Position numbers and translations under genes: made by a program. Source: Neisseria lisongii (GTDB lineage Bacteria; Pseudomonadota; Gammaproteobacteria; Burkholderiales; Neisseriaceae). From it: a stretch of 64,000 bases of DNA. Below, in pieces: positions 24,120 to 33,386 of the stretch (its first letter is position 1; every line of letters starts with the position of its first letter). The notes under the pieces were generated by a model. The model was not told the DNA's origin, did not search any database, and saw nothing but the letters and a program-made list of their open reading frames with translations. Where the stretch lies: assembly GCF_028463985.1 (NCBI RefSeq), contig NZ_CP116766.1, positions 186,001-250,000 of the forward strand. Reading direction: 5' to 3'.

Positions 24120-24138
24120 TAGTGTCGGATAAATCACC

Positions 24139-24220
24139 AAGGCCGTCTGAAAACCTGATTTAGCTTCGCAGAAACTCGCATTACCCGTTTTAGCGAAACC
24201 TACGGTTTTCAGACGGCCTC
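24139..24220. repeat. DUS-bounded 48-bp repeat, single copy
   Basis: An AG-DUS, the unit with TTTAGCTTCGCAGAAACTCG and GCGAAACCTACGG, then an inverted AG-DUS. It lies between the convergent fnr and cysB. Confidence 0.8.
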
Positions 24221-24238
24221 TTAACATCAAACCGGATA

Positions 24239-25189
24239 TTAAATCGAGAAATCCTCTTCAATCGGCGCATACAGCATACGGTCAATCGTTTCACGGGTCA
24301 GTTTCGGCGCAAACATATTGATGAAATCATAAGCATAGCCGCGCAGATAGGTATCTGCACGCACCGCCACCCAAATCGGCGAAGCATCAAACAAATGGCC
24401 GGCATCGACCAGCTGCAAATCGGCATCGATAGTTGGGTCGTAAGCGATTTTCTCGATAATGCCGACCCCCAAACCCAGTTTGACATAGGTTTTCAACACA
24501 TCAGTATCGTCCGCCGACAACATTTTTTCCGGCAAAGGCAGGCGTGCTTTTTGAAATGCACGGGAGATATTGCTCTGCGGATGAAAGCCGAATTCGTGCA
24601 TAATCAGCGGAAATGTTGCCAAATCTTCGATTTTCAAAGGATTTCGGCACTCAAGCAGTGGGTGGTCGTGCGGCACGATAACGGCGTGTCCCCACTCGCC
24701 GCAAGGCAGTTTGCGCAGTTCGGGGTGGATTTCCACGCTTTCGGTGATGATGGCCAAATCCGCCTCATTATTACCGACCATCTGCGCCACCGCCGACGGG
24801 CTACCCTGTTTGACGGTCAGATTTACCTTGGGATAACGTTTGACAAACGCCGCCACCACCGCCGGTAAGATATAACGTGCCTGCGTATGCGTGGCGGCAA
24901 CCGCCAGCGAGCCGCTGTCGTGGTCGGTAAATTCGCTACCGATGTTTTTAATGTTTTGCACATCACGCAAAATCCGTTCAGAAATTTCCAACACCGCCTT
25001 GCCCGGTTGCGAAACCGATACCACCCGCTTGCCGCTGCGGATAAAAATCTGAATGCCCAATTCTTCTTCCAAAAGCCGGATTTGCTTGGAAATGCCCGGT
25101 TGCGAAGTAAACAGCGCCTCCGCCGCCTCCGATACATTAAGGTTGTGGCGGTAAACTTCGAGGGCGTAGCGGAGCTGTTGTAATTTCAT
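24239..25189 (-). CDS. cysB: LysR-type regulator CysB
   Basis: A 316-aa LysR-family regulator of the CysB/Cbl branch, which controls sulfate assimilation and cysteine synthesis with acetylserine as inducer. It starts with MKLQQLRYALEVYRHNLNVS. The helix-turn-helix spans about residues 15-50 (VSEAAEALFTSQPGISKQIR) and the effector domain includes ATHTQARYILP and IITESVEIHPEL, both CysB-typical. It is monocistronic, with a repeat-bearing region downstream. No sulfate assimilation genes are in the window. Confidence 0.93.
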   Translation of the reverse strand: MKLQQLRYALEVYRHNLNVSEAAEALFTSQPGISKQIRLLEEELGIQIFIRSGKRVVSVSQPGKAVLEISERILRDVQNIKNIGSEFTDHDSGSLAVAATHTQARYILPAVVAAFVKRYPKVNLTVKQGSPSAVAQMVGNNEADLAIITESVEIHPELRKLPCGEWGHAVIVPHDHPLLECRNPLKIEDLATFPLIMHEFGFHPQSNISRAFQKARLPLPEKMLSADDTDVLKTYVKLGLGVGIIEKIAYDPTIDADLQLVDAGHLFDASPIWVAVRADTYLRGYAYDFINMFAPKLTRETIDRMLYAPIEEDFSI

Positions 25190-25616
25190 AATAATCGGTG
25201 TGGGTTTTATGCGACAAAACGGTGTCTAATTTAGCATATTTTCCCCGCTTCTGCGCCGGTTGCGATAATTAATGGATTAAATTTTTGTTTTTAAAAAAAT
25301 TATCCGTACGGTTTGATAGGCGGTAGGCCGTCTGAAAAAGCTAATGTTGTTTTTGTACAACGAGAATGGCAGCAGAGCGGCAATTTCCGCTTAAATAAAT
25401 GACACGGCGTTGATTTTTCGGCATGATTAACGCTGAGGAAGCAGACGGTCGGAGAGTGGTTCAGAGGCATTCAGTCTTGACGTTTGCCCCTTGCTTCTTT
25501 ATAGTGTAATCCGACATATCCGATTTGCCGACATTTTATATGCGGCCTGTATATTGGTAATTTGCGGCGGTTGCCTTCAGTATCCGTTGCATAATAAATT
25601 TTGATGAGGGAATAAA
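25190..25616. other. Divergent intergenic region cysB-rmpM
   Basis: 427 bp. The cysB promoter side is AT-rich (about 25200-25320) and a lone DUS lies at 25326. The rmpM promoter is near 25477. No further gene or repeat is visible. Confidence 0.6.
25477..25505 (+). promoter_or_regulatory. Sigma-70 promoter of rmpM
   Basis: TTGACG, a 17-bp spacer, then TATAGT: the best -35/-10 pair I found in the window. Transcription would start near 25512 and leave a leader of about 105 nt. High expression fits a major envelope protein. Confidence 0.8.
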
Positions 25617-26378
25617 ATGACCAAACAGCTGAAATTAAGCGCATTGTTTGTTGCCTTGGTTGCATCTGGTACTGCAATGGCAAGTGAAGCACATACCAAA
25701 CACGGTTACACCGTAAGCAGCAAATCTCAAGAAGTTGTTCGCAACAACTACGGCGAGTGCTGGAAAAACACATACTTCGACAAAGCCTCTCAAGGCCGTA
25801 TCGAATGTGGCGACCGTGAAGCCGTTGCTGCTGTTGAGCAAGCTCCTGAGTACGTTGAAGAAACCGTATCTCTGTCTTCTAAAACTCTGTTCGGCTTCGA
25901 CAAAGACGCTCTGCGTGTAGAAGCTCAAGAGAACCTGAATACTTTGGCTCAACGTTTGAGCGATGTTAAAGTACAAACTGTACGTGTTGAAGGCCACACC
26001 GACTTTATGGGTTCTGACGAGTACAACCAAGCCCTGTCTGAGCGTCGTGCCAATGTTGTAGCCAACTACTTGGTGGCTCAAGGCGTACCTTCAAGCAAAA
26101 TCTCTGCTGTAGGTTTGGGTGAATCTCAAGCACGCATGACTGCTGCTTGTGAAGCCGAAGTTGCCCAACTGGGTAAAAAAGTTTCTAAAGCTAAGAAACG
26201 TGCTGCTCTGATCGCATGTATCGAGCCTGACCGTCGTGTAGATGTGAAAATCCGCAGCGTGGTAACCCGCCAAGTTGCTCCGGGTCAATCTGTTGAAGGC
26301 CAAGGCGAGCGTCCTGCTGTTGATGAAGGTTGGATTCCTTCTCCATACAACGGCGTACACGGTTACGCTAAACCTTAA
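25617..26378 (+). CDS. rmpM: OmpA-family outer membrane protein RmpM (class 4 protein)
   Basis: A 253-aa periplasmic protein that ties outer-membrane porin complexes to peptidoglycan. A clean signal peptide of about 22 residues ends SGTAMA. A short N-terminal region with paired cysteines follows, then an OmpA-like domain with the peptidoglycan-contact segments FGFDKDAL, VEGHTDFMGSDEYNQALSER and EPDRRVDV. GATGAGGGAATAAA precedes the ATG. Codon use is visibly different from its neighbours, favouring T-ending codons, as expected for a very highly expressed gene. An intrinsic terminator follows. Confidence 0.93.
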   Translation: MTKQLKLSALFVALVASGTAMASEAHTKHGYTVSSKSQEVVRNNYGECWKNTYFDKASQGRIECGDREAVAAVEQAPEYVEETVSLSSKTLFGFDKDALRVEAQENLNTLAQRLSDVKVQTVRVEGHTDFMGSDEYNQALSERRANVVANYLVAQGVPSSKISAVGLGESQARMTAACEAEVAQLGKKVSKAKKRAALIACIEPDRRVDVKIRSVVTRQVAPGQSVEGQGERPAVDEGWIPSPYNGVHGYAKP

Positions 26379-26390
26379 TCAGGTTTGTGA

Positions 26391-26418
26391 AAAATCCCCG
26401 CTTTTGCGGGGATTTTTT
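26391..26418 (+). terminator. Intrinsic terminator after rmpM
   Basis: AAAATCCCCGC and GCGGGGATTTT form an 11-bp GC-rich stem with a 4-nt loop and T-run. Confidence 0.93.
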
Positions 26419-26506
26419 GTTGGGTGGAGATGTATTCGCAACAGGGCAAAACTTCACGCCTGCTTTATCGGCTGGTATGATAACCGGCTTTCGGAAAGGA
26501 TAAACG

Positions 26507-27475
26507 ATGACGGAATTTGATTTTATCCGGCGTTATTTAAAACAGCAAAACGATGCTGATGTGGTGTTGGGTATCGGCGATGATGCGGCGATTGTCCGAC
26601 CCCGCAGCGGCTTCGATTTGTGTTTCAGCAGCGATATGCTGCTGAAAAACGTCCATTTTTTTGCCGATGTTTCGCCTGAAGATTTAGCGTGGAAAGTGTT
26701 GGCGGTCAATATTTCCGATATGGCGGCGATGGGTGCAGTGCCTCGCTGGGCGCTGCTCAGCGCCGGTTTGCCAGAATTGGAAGCCGATTGGCTGCAGCGT
26801 TTTTGCGACAGTCTGTTTGCCTTGGCGCAGCGTTTCGGGGTTACACTGATTGGCGGCGATACCACACGGGGCGATTTGGTGTTTAATGTTACGATTGCCG
26901 GAGAGTTACCGCAGGGGCAAGGCTTGCAGCGACATGCGGCGCAGGCGGGGGACGATATTTGGGTCAGCGGTAGAATCGGCTTGGCGGCGGCGGCGTTGCA
27001 ATGCCGTCTGAAAAAGTGCGAATTGCCGCCGGCGGTGTTTGCCGTTTGCGAACAGGCGCTACTGCGGCCGTTTCCCCGTGTGGCGTTAGGGCAAGCCGTG
27101 TTGCCGTTTGCCCGTGCCGCTTTAGATATTTCAGACGGCCTTGCCCAAGACCTCGGGCATATTCTGCAGGCTTCGGGTGTGGGCGCAACAGTGTGGCTGG
27201 ACGCTTTGCCGACCTTGCCTGAATTAAAAACGCTGTTGCCCGAAGCCCAATGGCAAGCTTGTGTGTTGGCGGGCGGCGATGATTACGAGCTGGTGTTTAC
27301 CGCACCCGCCGAGCAACGCCGTGCCATTTTGGAAGCGGCACAACGCAGCAATACGCCGGTCAGCAGAATCGGCATTATTACCGAAACAGGCCGTCTGAAA
27401 ATCACCCGTTCGGCCGATGACGATAGCGAAATTCAATTAACGAATACAGGATTTGATCATTTTGACTCCATTTAA
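26507..27475 (+). CDS. thiL: Thiamine-monophosphate kinase
   Basis: A 322-aa PurM/ThiL-fold kinase that phosphorylates thiamine monophosphate to the active diphosphate. The start EFDFIRRYL, VLGIGDDAAIV, the metal-binding MAAMGAVPRWALLSAGLP, IGGDTTRGD and GGDDYELVFTAP are characteristic. GGAAAGGA is 5-12 bp before the ATG. Two embedded DUS encode CRLKKCE and GRLKITR. It overlaps the start of pgpA, so the two are translationally coupled, a common thiL-pgpA pairing. Confidence 0.96.
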   Translation: MTEFDFIRRYLKQQNDADVVLGIGDDAAIVRPRSGFDLCFSSDMLLKNVHFFADVSPEDLAWKVLAVNISDMAAMGAVPRWALLSAGLPELEADWLQRFCDSLFALAQRFGVTLIGGDTTRGDLVFNVTIAGELPQGQGLQRHAAQAGDDIWVSGRIGLAAAALQCRLKKCELPPAVFAVCEQALLRPFPRVALGQAVLPFARAALDISDGLAQDLGHILQASGVGATVWLDALPTLPELKTLLPEAQWQACVLAGGDDYELVFTAPAEQRRAILEAAQRSNTPVSRIGIITETGRLKITRSADDDSEIQLTNTGFDHFDSI

Positions 27476-27953
27476 ACCGACTTTCTCATGGTTGCGCCAG
27501 CGGCCGCAGTGTCTGCTGGCATTCGGCTTCGGGAGCGGCTTGGCACCGAAAGCCCCCGGTACATTCGGCACGCTGGCGGCGTTGCCGATTGCCTTTGTTG
27601 CCCATTTATGCGGCATTTCCGGCGGATTGCTGGCAATAGTGAGCATGCTGCTGTTTATTCTCGGTATCGGCATTTGCAACCGTGCCGAGCGGGAACTGGG
27701 TATTCAGGACTACGGCGGCATCGTGTGGGACGAAATGGTCGCCATGTGGCTGATACTCGCCTGCGTGCCGTTTAAATGGTCGTGGTGGCTGGCGGCGTTT
27801 GTCTTGTTTCGGATTTTCGATGCCGCCAAACCGTGGCCGATTAAATGGTTTGACCGGCGGGTACACGGCGGTTTCGGCATTATGCTGGACGACATTATCG
27901 CTGCCCTGATGACCATGCTGGTGCTGCATAGCGCCGCATGGCTGTTCGGTTGA
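27462..27953 (+). CDS. pgpA: Phosphatidylglycerophosphatase A
   Basis: A 163-aa membrane enzyme that dephosphorylates phosphatidylglycerol phosphate to phosphatidylglycerol. The motif GFGSGLAPKAPGTFGTL near the N-terminus and GIVWDEMVAMW are PgpA hallmarks; three or four hydrophobic helices follow. No ATG is available: the likely start is TTG 27462, with AGGA 10-15 bp upstream, and TTG 27453 is an alternative. It overlaps thiL by 14 bp and is followed after 28 bp by a glycosyltransferase gene. Confidence 0.93.
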   Translation: MTPFKPTFSWLRQRPQCLLAFGFGSGLAPKAPGTFGTLAALPIAFVAHLCGISGGLLAIVSMLLFILGIGICNRAERELGIQDYGGIVWDEMVAMWLILACVPFKWSWWLAAFVLFRIFDAAKPWPIKWFDRRVHGGFGIMLDDIIAALMTMLVLHSAAWLFG

Positions 27954-27981
27954 ATACTTCGATATTGAAACGGAAGACCTG

Positions 27982-28788
27982 ATGCCTCCGAAATTAGATG
28001 TCGTGATCCCTTGTTACAACGCCGAAGCCACGCTGCCTCAGGCGGTGGCTTCGGCGGCGGCGCAATCGACAGTCGCAACCATCTGGCTGGTGGACGACGC
28101 TTCGCAAGACGCTACCCGCAGTGTTATGGCGCAACTGGCGGCACACTATCCGCAAGTTCGCTGCGAATATCTGGCGCAAAACGGCGGCGCAGCCAAAGCC
28201 CGAAATTGGGGCGCATTGCAAAGTCAGGCCGATTTTATGGCATTTTTGGACGCAGACGATGTGTACGAACCCAGCGTATTGAGTGCCGCCTATCATTCAT
28301 TGGCGCAATTCGGCTACTTGGGTGCTGTGCGGTTAAAATTGCAACCGGTCGGTTTCCCCGAACATTATTTGGCACACAGCGGTTTTGCCGAAGCATGGCG
28401 GCGTTTGGAAATGACCGTCGGCGGCAATATGGTCTGCCGCCGCAGCCTGTTTCTCGCCTGCGGCGGCTTCCCGCAAGACGAACTGTTCCGCCGCTTCGGC
28501 GGCGAAGATGCCGCATTGGGCATCGCCCTGACCCGCAGCAGCGTGGTCGGAACACTGTTTTCCGAACAAGATGCCGCCGTCCACCACATCTACCGCCCCG
28601 GTATCCACGCTGAAAAACTGCTCGATTCCGCCCTGTTCGGCATACAAAACCCGAATTTGACGGCGCAACACCTCGAACAGGCGGAAGCCGTTACCCAAAC
28701 CATCTGCCGCCGCCTGAACGAACTCGCCGCCCATACCGCATTTGAACAACGGGGAATTATGCCTTTGCAGGTGAACTATGCCGTCTGA
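27982..28788 (+). CDS. Family 2 glycosyltransferase
   Basis: A 268-aa GT-A fold transferase. VVIPCYNAEATLPQAV is the nucleotide-sugar binding start, FLDADDVYEP is the DxD-type metal motif near residue 95, and GGEDAALG supplies the usual acceptor-side acidic residues. There is no signal peptide or membrane segment. Acceptor and sugar are unknown; an envelope glycan is likely by family habit. It follows pgpA by 28 bp and probably shares its transcript. Its stop codon is the TGA inside a DUS. Confidence 0.88.
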   Translation: MPPKLDVVIPCYNAEATLPQAVASAAAQSTVATIWLVDDASQDATRSVMAQLAAHYPQVRCEYLAQNGGAAKARNWGALQSQADFMAFLDADDVYEPSVLSAAYHSLAQFGYLGAVRLKLQPVGFPEHYLAHSGFAEAWRRLEMTVGGNMVCRRSLFLACGGFPQDELFRRFGGEDAALGIALTRSSVVGTLFSEQDAAVHHIYRPGIHAEKLLDSALFGIQNPNLTAQHLEQAEAVTQTICRRLNELAAHTAFEQRGIMPLQVNYAV

Positions 28789-28810
28789 AAATTGGGTTTT
28801 CAGACGGCAT
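28778..28810 (+). terminator. DUS hairpin overlapping the glycosyltransferase stop
   Basis: ATGCCGTCTGAAAA and its inverse around a 5-nt loop. The left arm contains the stop codon of the gene, so the stem must be melted by the terminating ribosome. Confidence 0.75.
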
Positions 28811-28989
28811 CTGCCTGTATTAATGTTTAAATTTACATTCCGCCGTGTATTTCTTAAGGTTTTTTCCATTATAATAGCCGCCCGAATACTTGCTCTATTG
28901 TAAATTCACGCTATTGCGTCCGGAATATGTGCCGGACGCATTTTCAGACGGCCTTGCGGCGCTGTTTCGAGTGCCGGAATTGTTATTTT

Positions 28990-30282
28990 ATGAATTGGAT
29001 TGCCAACACTTTATCCCGCTGGCGGGTGAAGGCTTACCGTGATGATGCGGTGTTGCCGGCGCATACGGTGGACTGTCCCGATTGCGGTACCCGTATCGCT
29101 ATTCCTCCTTTGAAACAGGGGCGGGAGGCGTTTTGTCCGGCGTGCGGGCATGAGGTGGTGCAGGTGGAGGACAATCCTTATGTTGCGCCGCTAGCGTATG
29201 CCGTTGCTTCGCTGATTCTGCTGGCGTTTGTCAGCGGCATGATGTTTGTGCAGGTGGAAATGGCGGGTGTGGCATCGATTTTGTCGCTGCCGGAAATGAT
29301 GCGGCTGCTGATTGCGCAGGATTTCGGTTTTTTGGCGGATGTGATGTTTGTTTTGACATTCGGCACGCCGCTGCTGTTTTTGCTGTTGTGCGTGTATGTG
29401 TACACTGCCTTAATCCGCAATCTGATGCTGCCCGGCCTGTTGCGGGCGACCCGTCTGCTGGTGCGGCTGCGGCATTGGATGATGGTCGATGTGTTTTTTA
29501 TTTCTACGCTGGTGGCGTATATCAAACTTTCGGCGGTGGCGCAGGTTACGTTCGGGCCGGCATTTTATCTGATGTTGGGTTTGGGCGTGATGTTGATACG
29601 TACTTCGGTGTCGATTCCGCAGCATTGGGTGTATTATCAAATTCATCAGATTTTGGGCAACAATGCCGTTCAAGAGGCTTCTGAAGATAAAATCTGCTGC
29701 AGCCGCTGTCTGTATTTCCGTGATAAAGATGAGGAAACCTGCGGGGTGTGCGGTGCGGATTTATACCGCCGCCGCCCGCACAGTCTGCGCCTGTCGTCGG
29801 CATTTCTGCTGACGGCGGCGATTCTTTATGTGCCGGCAAATCTGTTGCCGATTATGATTTCGTCCAATCCGACCAATCTGCAGGTCAATACCATTTTCAA
29901 CGGCATTGTGTATATGTGGAACGACGGCGACAAGCTGATTGCGGCGATTATTTTCAGCGCCAGCATTATGGTGCCGGTGTTGAAACTGATTGCGATGGCG
30001 GTGTTGATTGCGTCCGCTTATTTCAAACCGCCGCTCGATGGCGGCAAAATGTCCCGCCTGTATCGGATTACCGAGGCGGTGGGGCGGTGGTCGATGATTG
30101 ATATTTTTGTGATTATTATTTTGATGAGTGCGTTTCACACCAATCTGGCACGGGTCGTGCCGGGCGAGGCGGCGGTTTATTTCTGTCTGGTGGTATTGCT
30201 GACCATGCTTTCCGCCTATTTTTTCGACCCTCGCCTGATTTGGGACAAGATTTCAGACGGCATAAAACACGATGAACGATAA
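28990..30282 (+). CDS. pqiA: Paraquat-inducible protein A, inner membrane subunit
   Basis: A 430-aa membrane protein with two repeated halves, each a cytoplasmic zinc ribbon followed by four helices. Ribbon 1 has Cys29/Cys32 (CPDC) and Cys49/Cys52 (CPAC); ribbon 2 has CSRC and CGVC near residue 240. It is the membrane partner of PqiB in moving lipids between the two membranes. ATG 28990 is preferred because the longer frame from 28927 translates a DUS. A TATAAT at 28871-28876 is a plausible -10. It overlaps pqiB by 11 bp, so pqiABC is a coupled operon. Confidence 0.94.
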   Translation: MNWIANTLSRWRVKAYRDDAVLPAHTVDCPDCGTRIAIPPLKQGREAFCPACGHEVVQVEDNPYVAPLAYAVASLILLAFVSGMMFVQVEMAGVASILSLPEMMRLLIAQDFGFLADVMFVLTFGTPLLFLLLCVYVYTALIRNLMLPGLLRATRLLVRLRHWMMVDVFFISTLVAYIKLSAVAQVTFGPAFYLMLGLGVMLIRTSVSIPQHWVYYQIHQILGNNAVQEASEDKICCSRCLYFRDKDEETCGVCGADLYRRRPHSLRLSSAFLLTAAILYVPANLLPIMISSNPTNLQVNTIFNGIVYMWNDGDKLIAAIIFSASIMVPVLKLIAMAVLIASAYFKPPLDGGKMSRLYRITEAVGRWSMIDIFVIIILMSAFHTNLARVVPGEAAVYFCLVVLLTMLSAYFFDPRLIWDKISDGIKHDER

Positions 30283-31933
30283 AGCAAACAAAGCCGTGCC
30301 GGTCAAAACGGCACGCACCCGTAAAACCAATGTTTTTACTTCGGTGGTCTGGATTGTGCCGCTGATTGCGCTGGCGGCCGGCGGCTGGCTGGCGGTGAAA
30401 CATATCCGCAACACCGGTCCGAAAATCACGCTGCTGATGGACAGCGCCGAGGGTATCGAAGTCAATAATACGGTGATTAAAGTATTGAGCGTCGATGTCG
30501 GCCGGGTGACCAAAATCAAACTCCGGGAAGACCGAAAAGGTGTGGAAGTAACCGCCCAGCTCAATGCCGATGCCAAGGAAATGATGCGCAGCGACACCCA
30601 GTTTTGGGTGGTGAAACCCCGTATCGACCAAAGCGGCGTAACCGGCTTGGGGACGCTGCTCTCCGGCTCGTATATTGCGTTTACACCGGGAACGGGCGAG
30701 GCGGTGAAAGATGTGTTTGAAGTGCAGGATATTCCGCCGATTGCCGCCATCGGCCAAAGCGGCGTGCGGCTGAAACTGGTCGGCAAAAACGACAAAATCC
30801 TCGGCGTGGGCAGCCCGGTTTTATACGAAAACTTTATGGTCGGCCAAATCGAATCCGCCCGATTCGAGCCGAGCGACCAAACGGTTCACTACACCATTTT
30901 TATCCAAAGCCCCAACGATAAACTGATCCGTTCCGACAGCCGTTTCTGGCTCGACAGCGGTTTGAGCGTGGAAACATCGGGCAGCGGCATCCAGCTCAAT
31001 TCGCCGCCGTTGCCGGCACTGCTTTCCGGTGCGATTTCGTTTGATTCCAACCCCAAAGCCGACAGCCGCCAAGTGGAAAACGAAGCGCAGTTTACGCTTT
31101 ACGGCAGCCGCAGTGAAGTGGTCAATCTTCCTGACGAACGTTCGCTGTATTACACCGCCTTTTTCAAACAGTCGGTACGGGGCTTGGCGGTCGGCGCACC
31201 GGTGGAATACAAAGGCATCAATGTCGGCGTGGTGTCGGATGTGCCTTATTTCGAGCGCAACGCCAGCTTGAAGCTGTTTTCAGACGGCATGGTGCCGGTG
31301 CGTATCCGCATCGAGCCGTCCCGTTTGGAAATCAATGCCGAAACCCAAAGCAAAGCCCATTGGGAACAGCAGTTTCAGACGGCCTTAAACCGAGGCCTCA
31401 GCGCCGTGATTGCCAGCAATAACCTTTTGACCGGCAGCAAAATGATTGAACTGACCGACCATGCGGGTGCGTCGCCCAAACTCAAACCGTACGGCGTGTA
31501 CGGCGGCCATACCGTGATTGCCACCCAAAACGGCGGCTTGGACGACTTGCAGGCGCAGCTGGGCGATTTGCTGGCGAAATTCAACAAATTGCCGCTGGAA
31601 CAAACCGTTGCCGGATTAAACGGCTCGCTGGCGGAACTGAAAAACACCCTGAAATCCGCCGACACTACCCTGCGTTCGGTCAATACTTTGGTAAGCCGTC
31701 CGCAAACCCAAAACATTCCCAACGAGTTGAACCAAACCTTGAAAGAATTGCGCCAAACCCTGCAAGGCGTGTCGCCACAGTCGCCGGTTTACCGAGACGT
31801 TCAAAATACGCTCAACAGCTTGGACAAAACGCTGCAAGACGTGCAGCCTTTGGTCAATACCTTGAAAGAAAAACCGAATGCACTGATTTTCAACAGCCGC
31901 ATTCAAGACCCGATCCCGAAAGGAAGCCGATAA
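30272..31933 (+). CDS. pqiB: Intermembrane lipid transport protein PqiB (MCE domains)
   Basis: A 553-aa MCE protein with one N-terminal membrane anchor (VVWIVPLIALAAGGWLAV, residues about 24-42). Three consecutive MCE domains follow, the first starting ITLLMDSAEGIEV, each with the pattern ending in SGVTGLGTLLSGSYIAF-like loops. The C-terminal 130 residues are helical and coiled-coil prone, which in PqiB builds the needle across the periplasm. Two DUS are embedded. The ATG lies inside pqiA, and its last base overlaps the ATG of pqiC. Confidence 0.94.
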   Translation: MNDKANKAVPVKTARTRKTNVFTSVVWIVPLIALAAGGWLAVKHIRNTGPKITLLMDSAEGIEVNNTVIKVLSVDVGRVTKIKLREDRKGVEVTAQLNADAKEMMRSDTQFWVVKPRIDQSGVTGLGTLLSGSYIAFTPGTGEAVKDVFEVQDIPPIAAIGQSGVRLKLVGKNDKILGVGSPVLYENFMVGQIESARFEPSDQTVHYTIFIQSPNDKLIRSDSRFWLDSGLSVETSGSGIQLNSPPLPALLSGAISFDSNPKADSRQVENEAQFTLYGSRSEVVNLPDERSLYYTAFFKQSVRGLAVGAPVEYKGINVGVVSDVPYFERNASLKLFSDGMVPVRIRIEPSRLEINAETQSKAHWEQQFQTALNRGLSAVIASNNLLTGSKMIELTDHAGASPKLKPYGVYGGHTVIATQNGGLDDLQAQLGDLLAKFNKLPLEQTVAGLNGSLAELKNTLKSADTTLRSVNTLVSRPQTQNIPNELNQTLKELRQTLQGVSPQSPVYRDVQNTLNSLDKTLQDVQPLVNTLKEKPNALIFNSRIQDPIPKGSR

Positions 31934-32451
31934 TGCGCCGCCTGACAGCCGCCGCAGCCGCCTTGCTGCTCGCCGCCTGCGCCACACCAGCGCCCCAGTA
32001 TTTTGTTTTGCCCGACAGCCAATACAGCAAACCCGCCGCCCGCAGCGAAGAGCTGGCATTAAAAGTGATACTCGCCGAGCCGCTCAACAACGGCGGGCTG
32101 GTGTACCAAACCGATGCCTACCACATCAATTTCGCCCGCAACCATTTATGGGCGGCATCTCTGAACGAAGCCTTAGCGGCCAGCCTGAGCAACAAACTCA
32201 ACCGCTTGGACAGCCGCTATCTCTTTGTTCCCGCCGGACGCAGCCAAAGCAGCAAAACGCTGACCGTCTATATCGAATCGTTTAATGGAAGCTACACTGG
32301 CGAAACCCAAGTCGGTGGCTACGCCCAATGGCCCGACGGCCGCAGCACGCCTTTCCTAATCCGCACGCCGCAGCAGGGCGACGGCTACACGGCCATGGTC
32401 GAATCTTTGGAACAGGGGCTGAATCGGGCTGCGGCAAGCATTCTGTATTAA
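31933..32451 (+). CDS. pqiC: Lipoprotein PqiC
   Basis: A 172-aa outer-membrane lipoprotein of the PqiC/YmbA (ABC-type transport auxiliary) family. The lipobox LLAAC places the lipidated cysteine at 16, and the following FVLPDSQYSKP and LNRLDSRYLFVPA segments are family-typical. It receives the PqiB needle at the outer membrane. ATG and the pqiB stop overlap as ATAATG. The operon ends with a DUS hairpin in which one arm has mutated. Confidence 0.9.
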   Translation: MRRLTAAAAALLLAACATPAPQYFVLPDSQYSKPAARSEELALKVILAEPLNNGGLVYQTDAYHINFARNHLWAASLNEALAASLSNKLNRLDSRYLFVPAGRSQSSKTLTVYIESFNGSYTGETQVGGYAQWPDGRSTPFLIRTPQQGDGYTAMVESLEQGLNRAAASILY

Positions 32452-32466
32452 ACCGCAGCCGAAATC

Positions 32467-32499
32467 ATGCCGTCTAAAAACGCTGTTTTCAGACGGCAT
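32467..32499 (+). terminator. DUS hairpin after pqiC, one arm mutated
   Basis: The left arm reads ATGCCGTCTAAAAAC (one change from DUS), the right arm is a perfect inverse DUS. The mismatch costs one stem pair and one uptake signal. Confidence 0.7.
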
Positions 32500-32568
32500 T
32501 CTATTTGAGTATCTGTCGTACTTTATCGATGTTCGCTGTACAATACCGCCAAACAATCGGAGAACAAA

Positions 32569-33336
32569 ATGGATGAGATGATTTACGGTTTGCTGGTAAT
32601 CGGCTTTCTGGCCGGTTTGATGGATGCGGCGATTGGCGGCGGCGGGCTGCTGCAGATTCCGGGGCTGTTTAACCTGTTGCCCTCGTCCACGCCGGTGGCG
32701 ACGGTGTTGGGCGTGGGCAAAGTGGCTTCGTTTTCGGGAACGGCAATGGCGACGCAGCAATATGTGCGGCGCACCGTGATGCCGTGGGGCATGCTGTTAC
32801 CGGCGGCGGTGTTGGCGTTTGCCGCCTCTTATTTTGGCGCAAAGTCGGTGGCGTATTTTCCGGTGCAGTATTTAAAACCGTTGATGCTGGTGATTATGGT
32901 GGCGATGTGTTGTTACACGTTTCTGAAAAAAGATTTGGGACAGTTGGTGCGCACCGAGCCTTTAAGCCGCAGCGAAAAACGCTGGGGACTGTTTTTCGGC
33001 GCATTAATCGGTTTTTACGACGGCATTTTCGGGCCGGGAACGGGAAGCCTGCTGGCGTTTGTGTTCGTCCGTTTTTACGGCTACGATTTTCTGGCGGCGA
33101 ACGCTTCGGCCAAGGTGATTAATTCGACCACCAATCTGGCGGCGCTGGCGTTTTTTATTCCCCACGGCCATGTGGTGTGGGCATGGGCGCTGCCGCTGGC
33201 GGCGGCCAATCTGTTCGGGAGTTTTATCGGCGCTAAAGTAGCCATCCGCTGCGGCACACGCTTTTTGCGGGTCGGGTTTATGGTGCTGCTGTGTTTGATG
33301 ATCGGGAAATTTACTTGGGATTTGTTTCATGTCTAA
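32569..33336 (+). CDS. TSUP family permease (TauE/SafE)
   Basis: A 255-aa inner-membrane protein with about eight helices. It shows the duplicated TauE/SafE pattern: GLMDAAIGGGGLLQIPGLF in the first half and GFYDGIFGPGTGSLLAFVFV in the second. Members export or import sulfite, sulfonates or other small anions. Substrate is not deducible and no sulfur gene is adjacent. GGAGAAC lies just ahead of the ATG. It converges with dsbB across a terminator hairpin. Confidence 0.92.
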   Translation: MDEMIYGLLVIGFLAGLMDAAIGGGGLLQIPGLFNLLPSSTPVATVLGVGKVASFSGTAMATQQYVRRTVMPWGMLLPAAVLAFAASYFGAKSVAYFPVQYLKPLMLVIMVAMCCYTFLKKDLGQLVRTEPLSRSEKRWGLFFGALIGFYDGIFGPGTGSLLAFVFVRFYGYDFLAANASAKVINSTTNLAALAFFIPHGHVVWAWALPLAAANLFGSFIGAKVAIRCGTRFLRVGFMVLLCLMIGKFTWDLFHV

Positions 33337-33377
33337 CCGAAGGCCGTCTGAAAATCGTGTTTTCAGACGGCCTTCGG
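33337..33377. terminator. Bidirectional DUS hairpin, TSUP gene and dsbB
   Basis: CCGAAGGCCGTCTGAAAA pairs with its exact inverse; 18 bp of stem between two convergent genes. Confidence 0.8.
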
Positions 33378-33386
33378 TTTAGAGGT

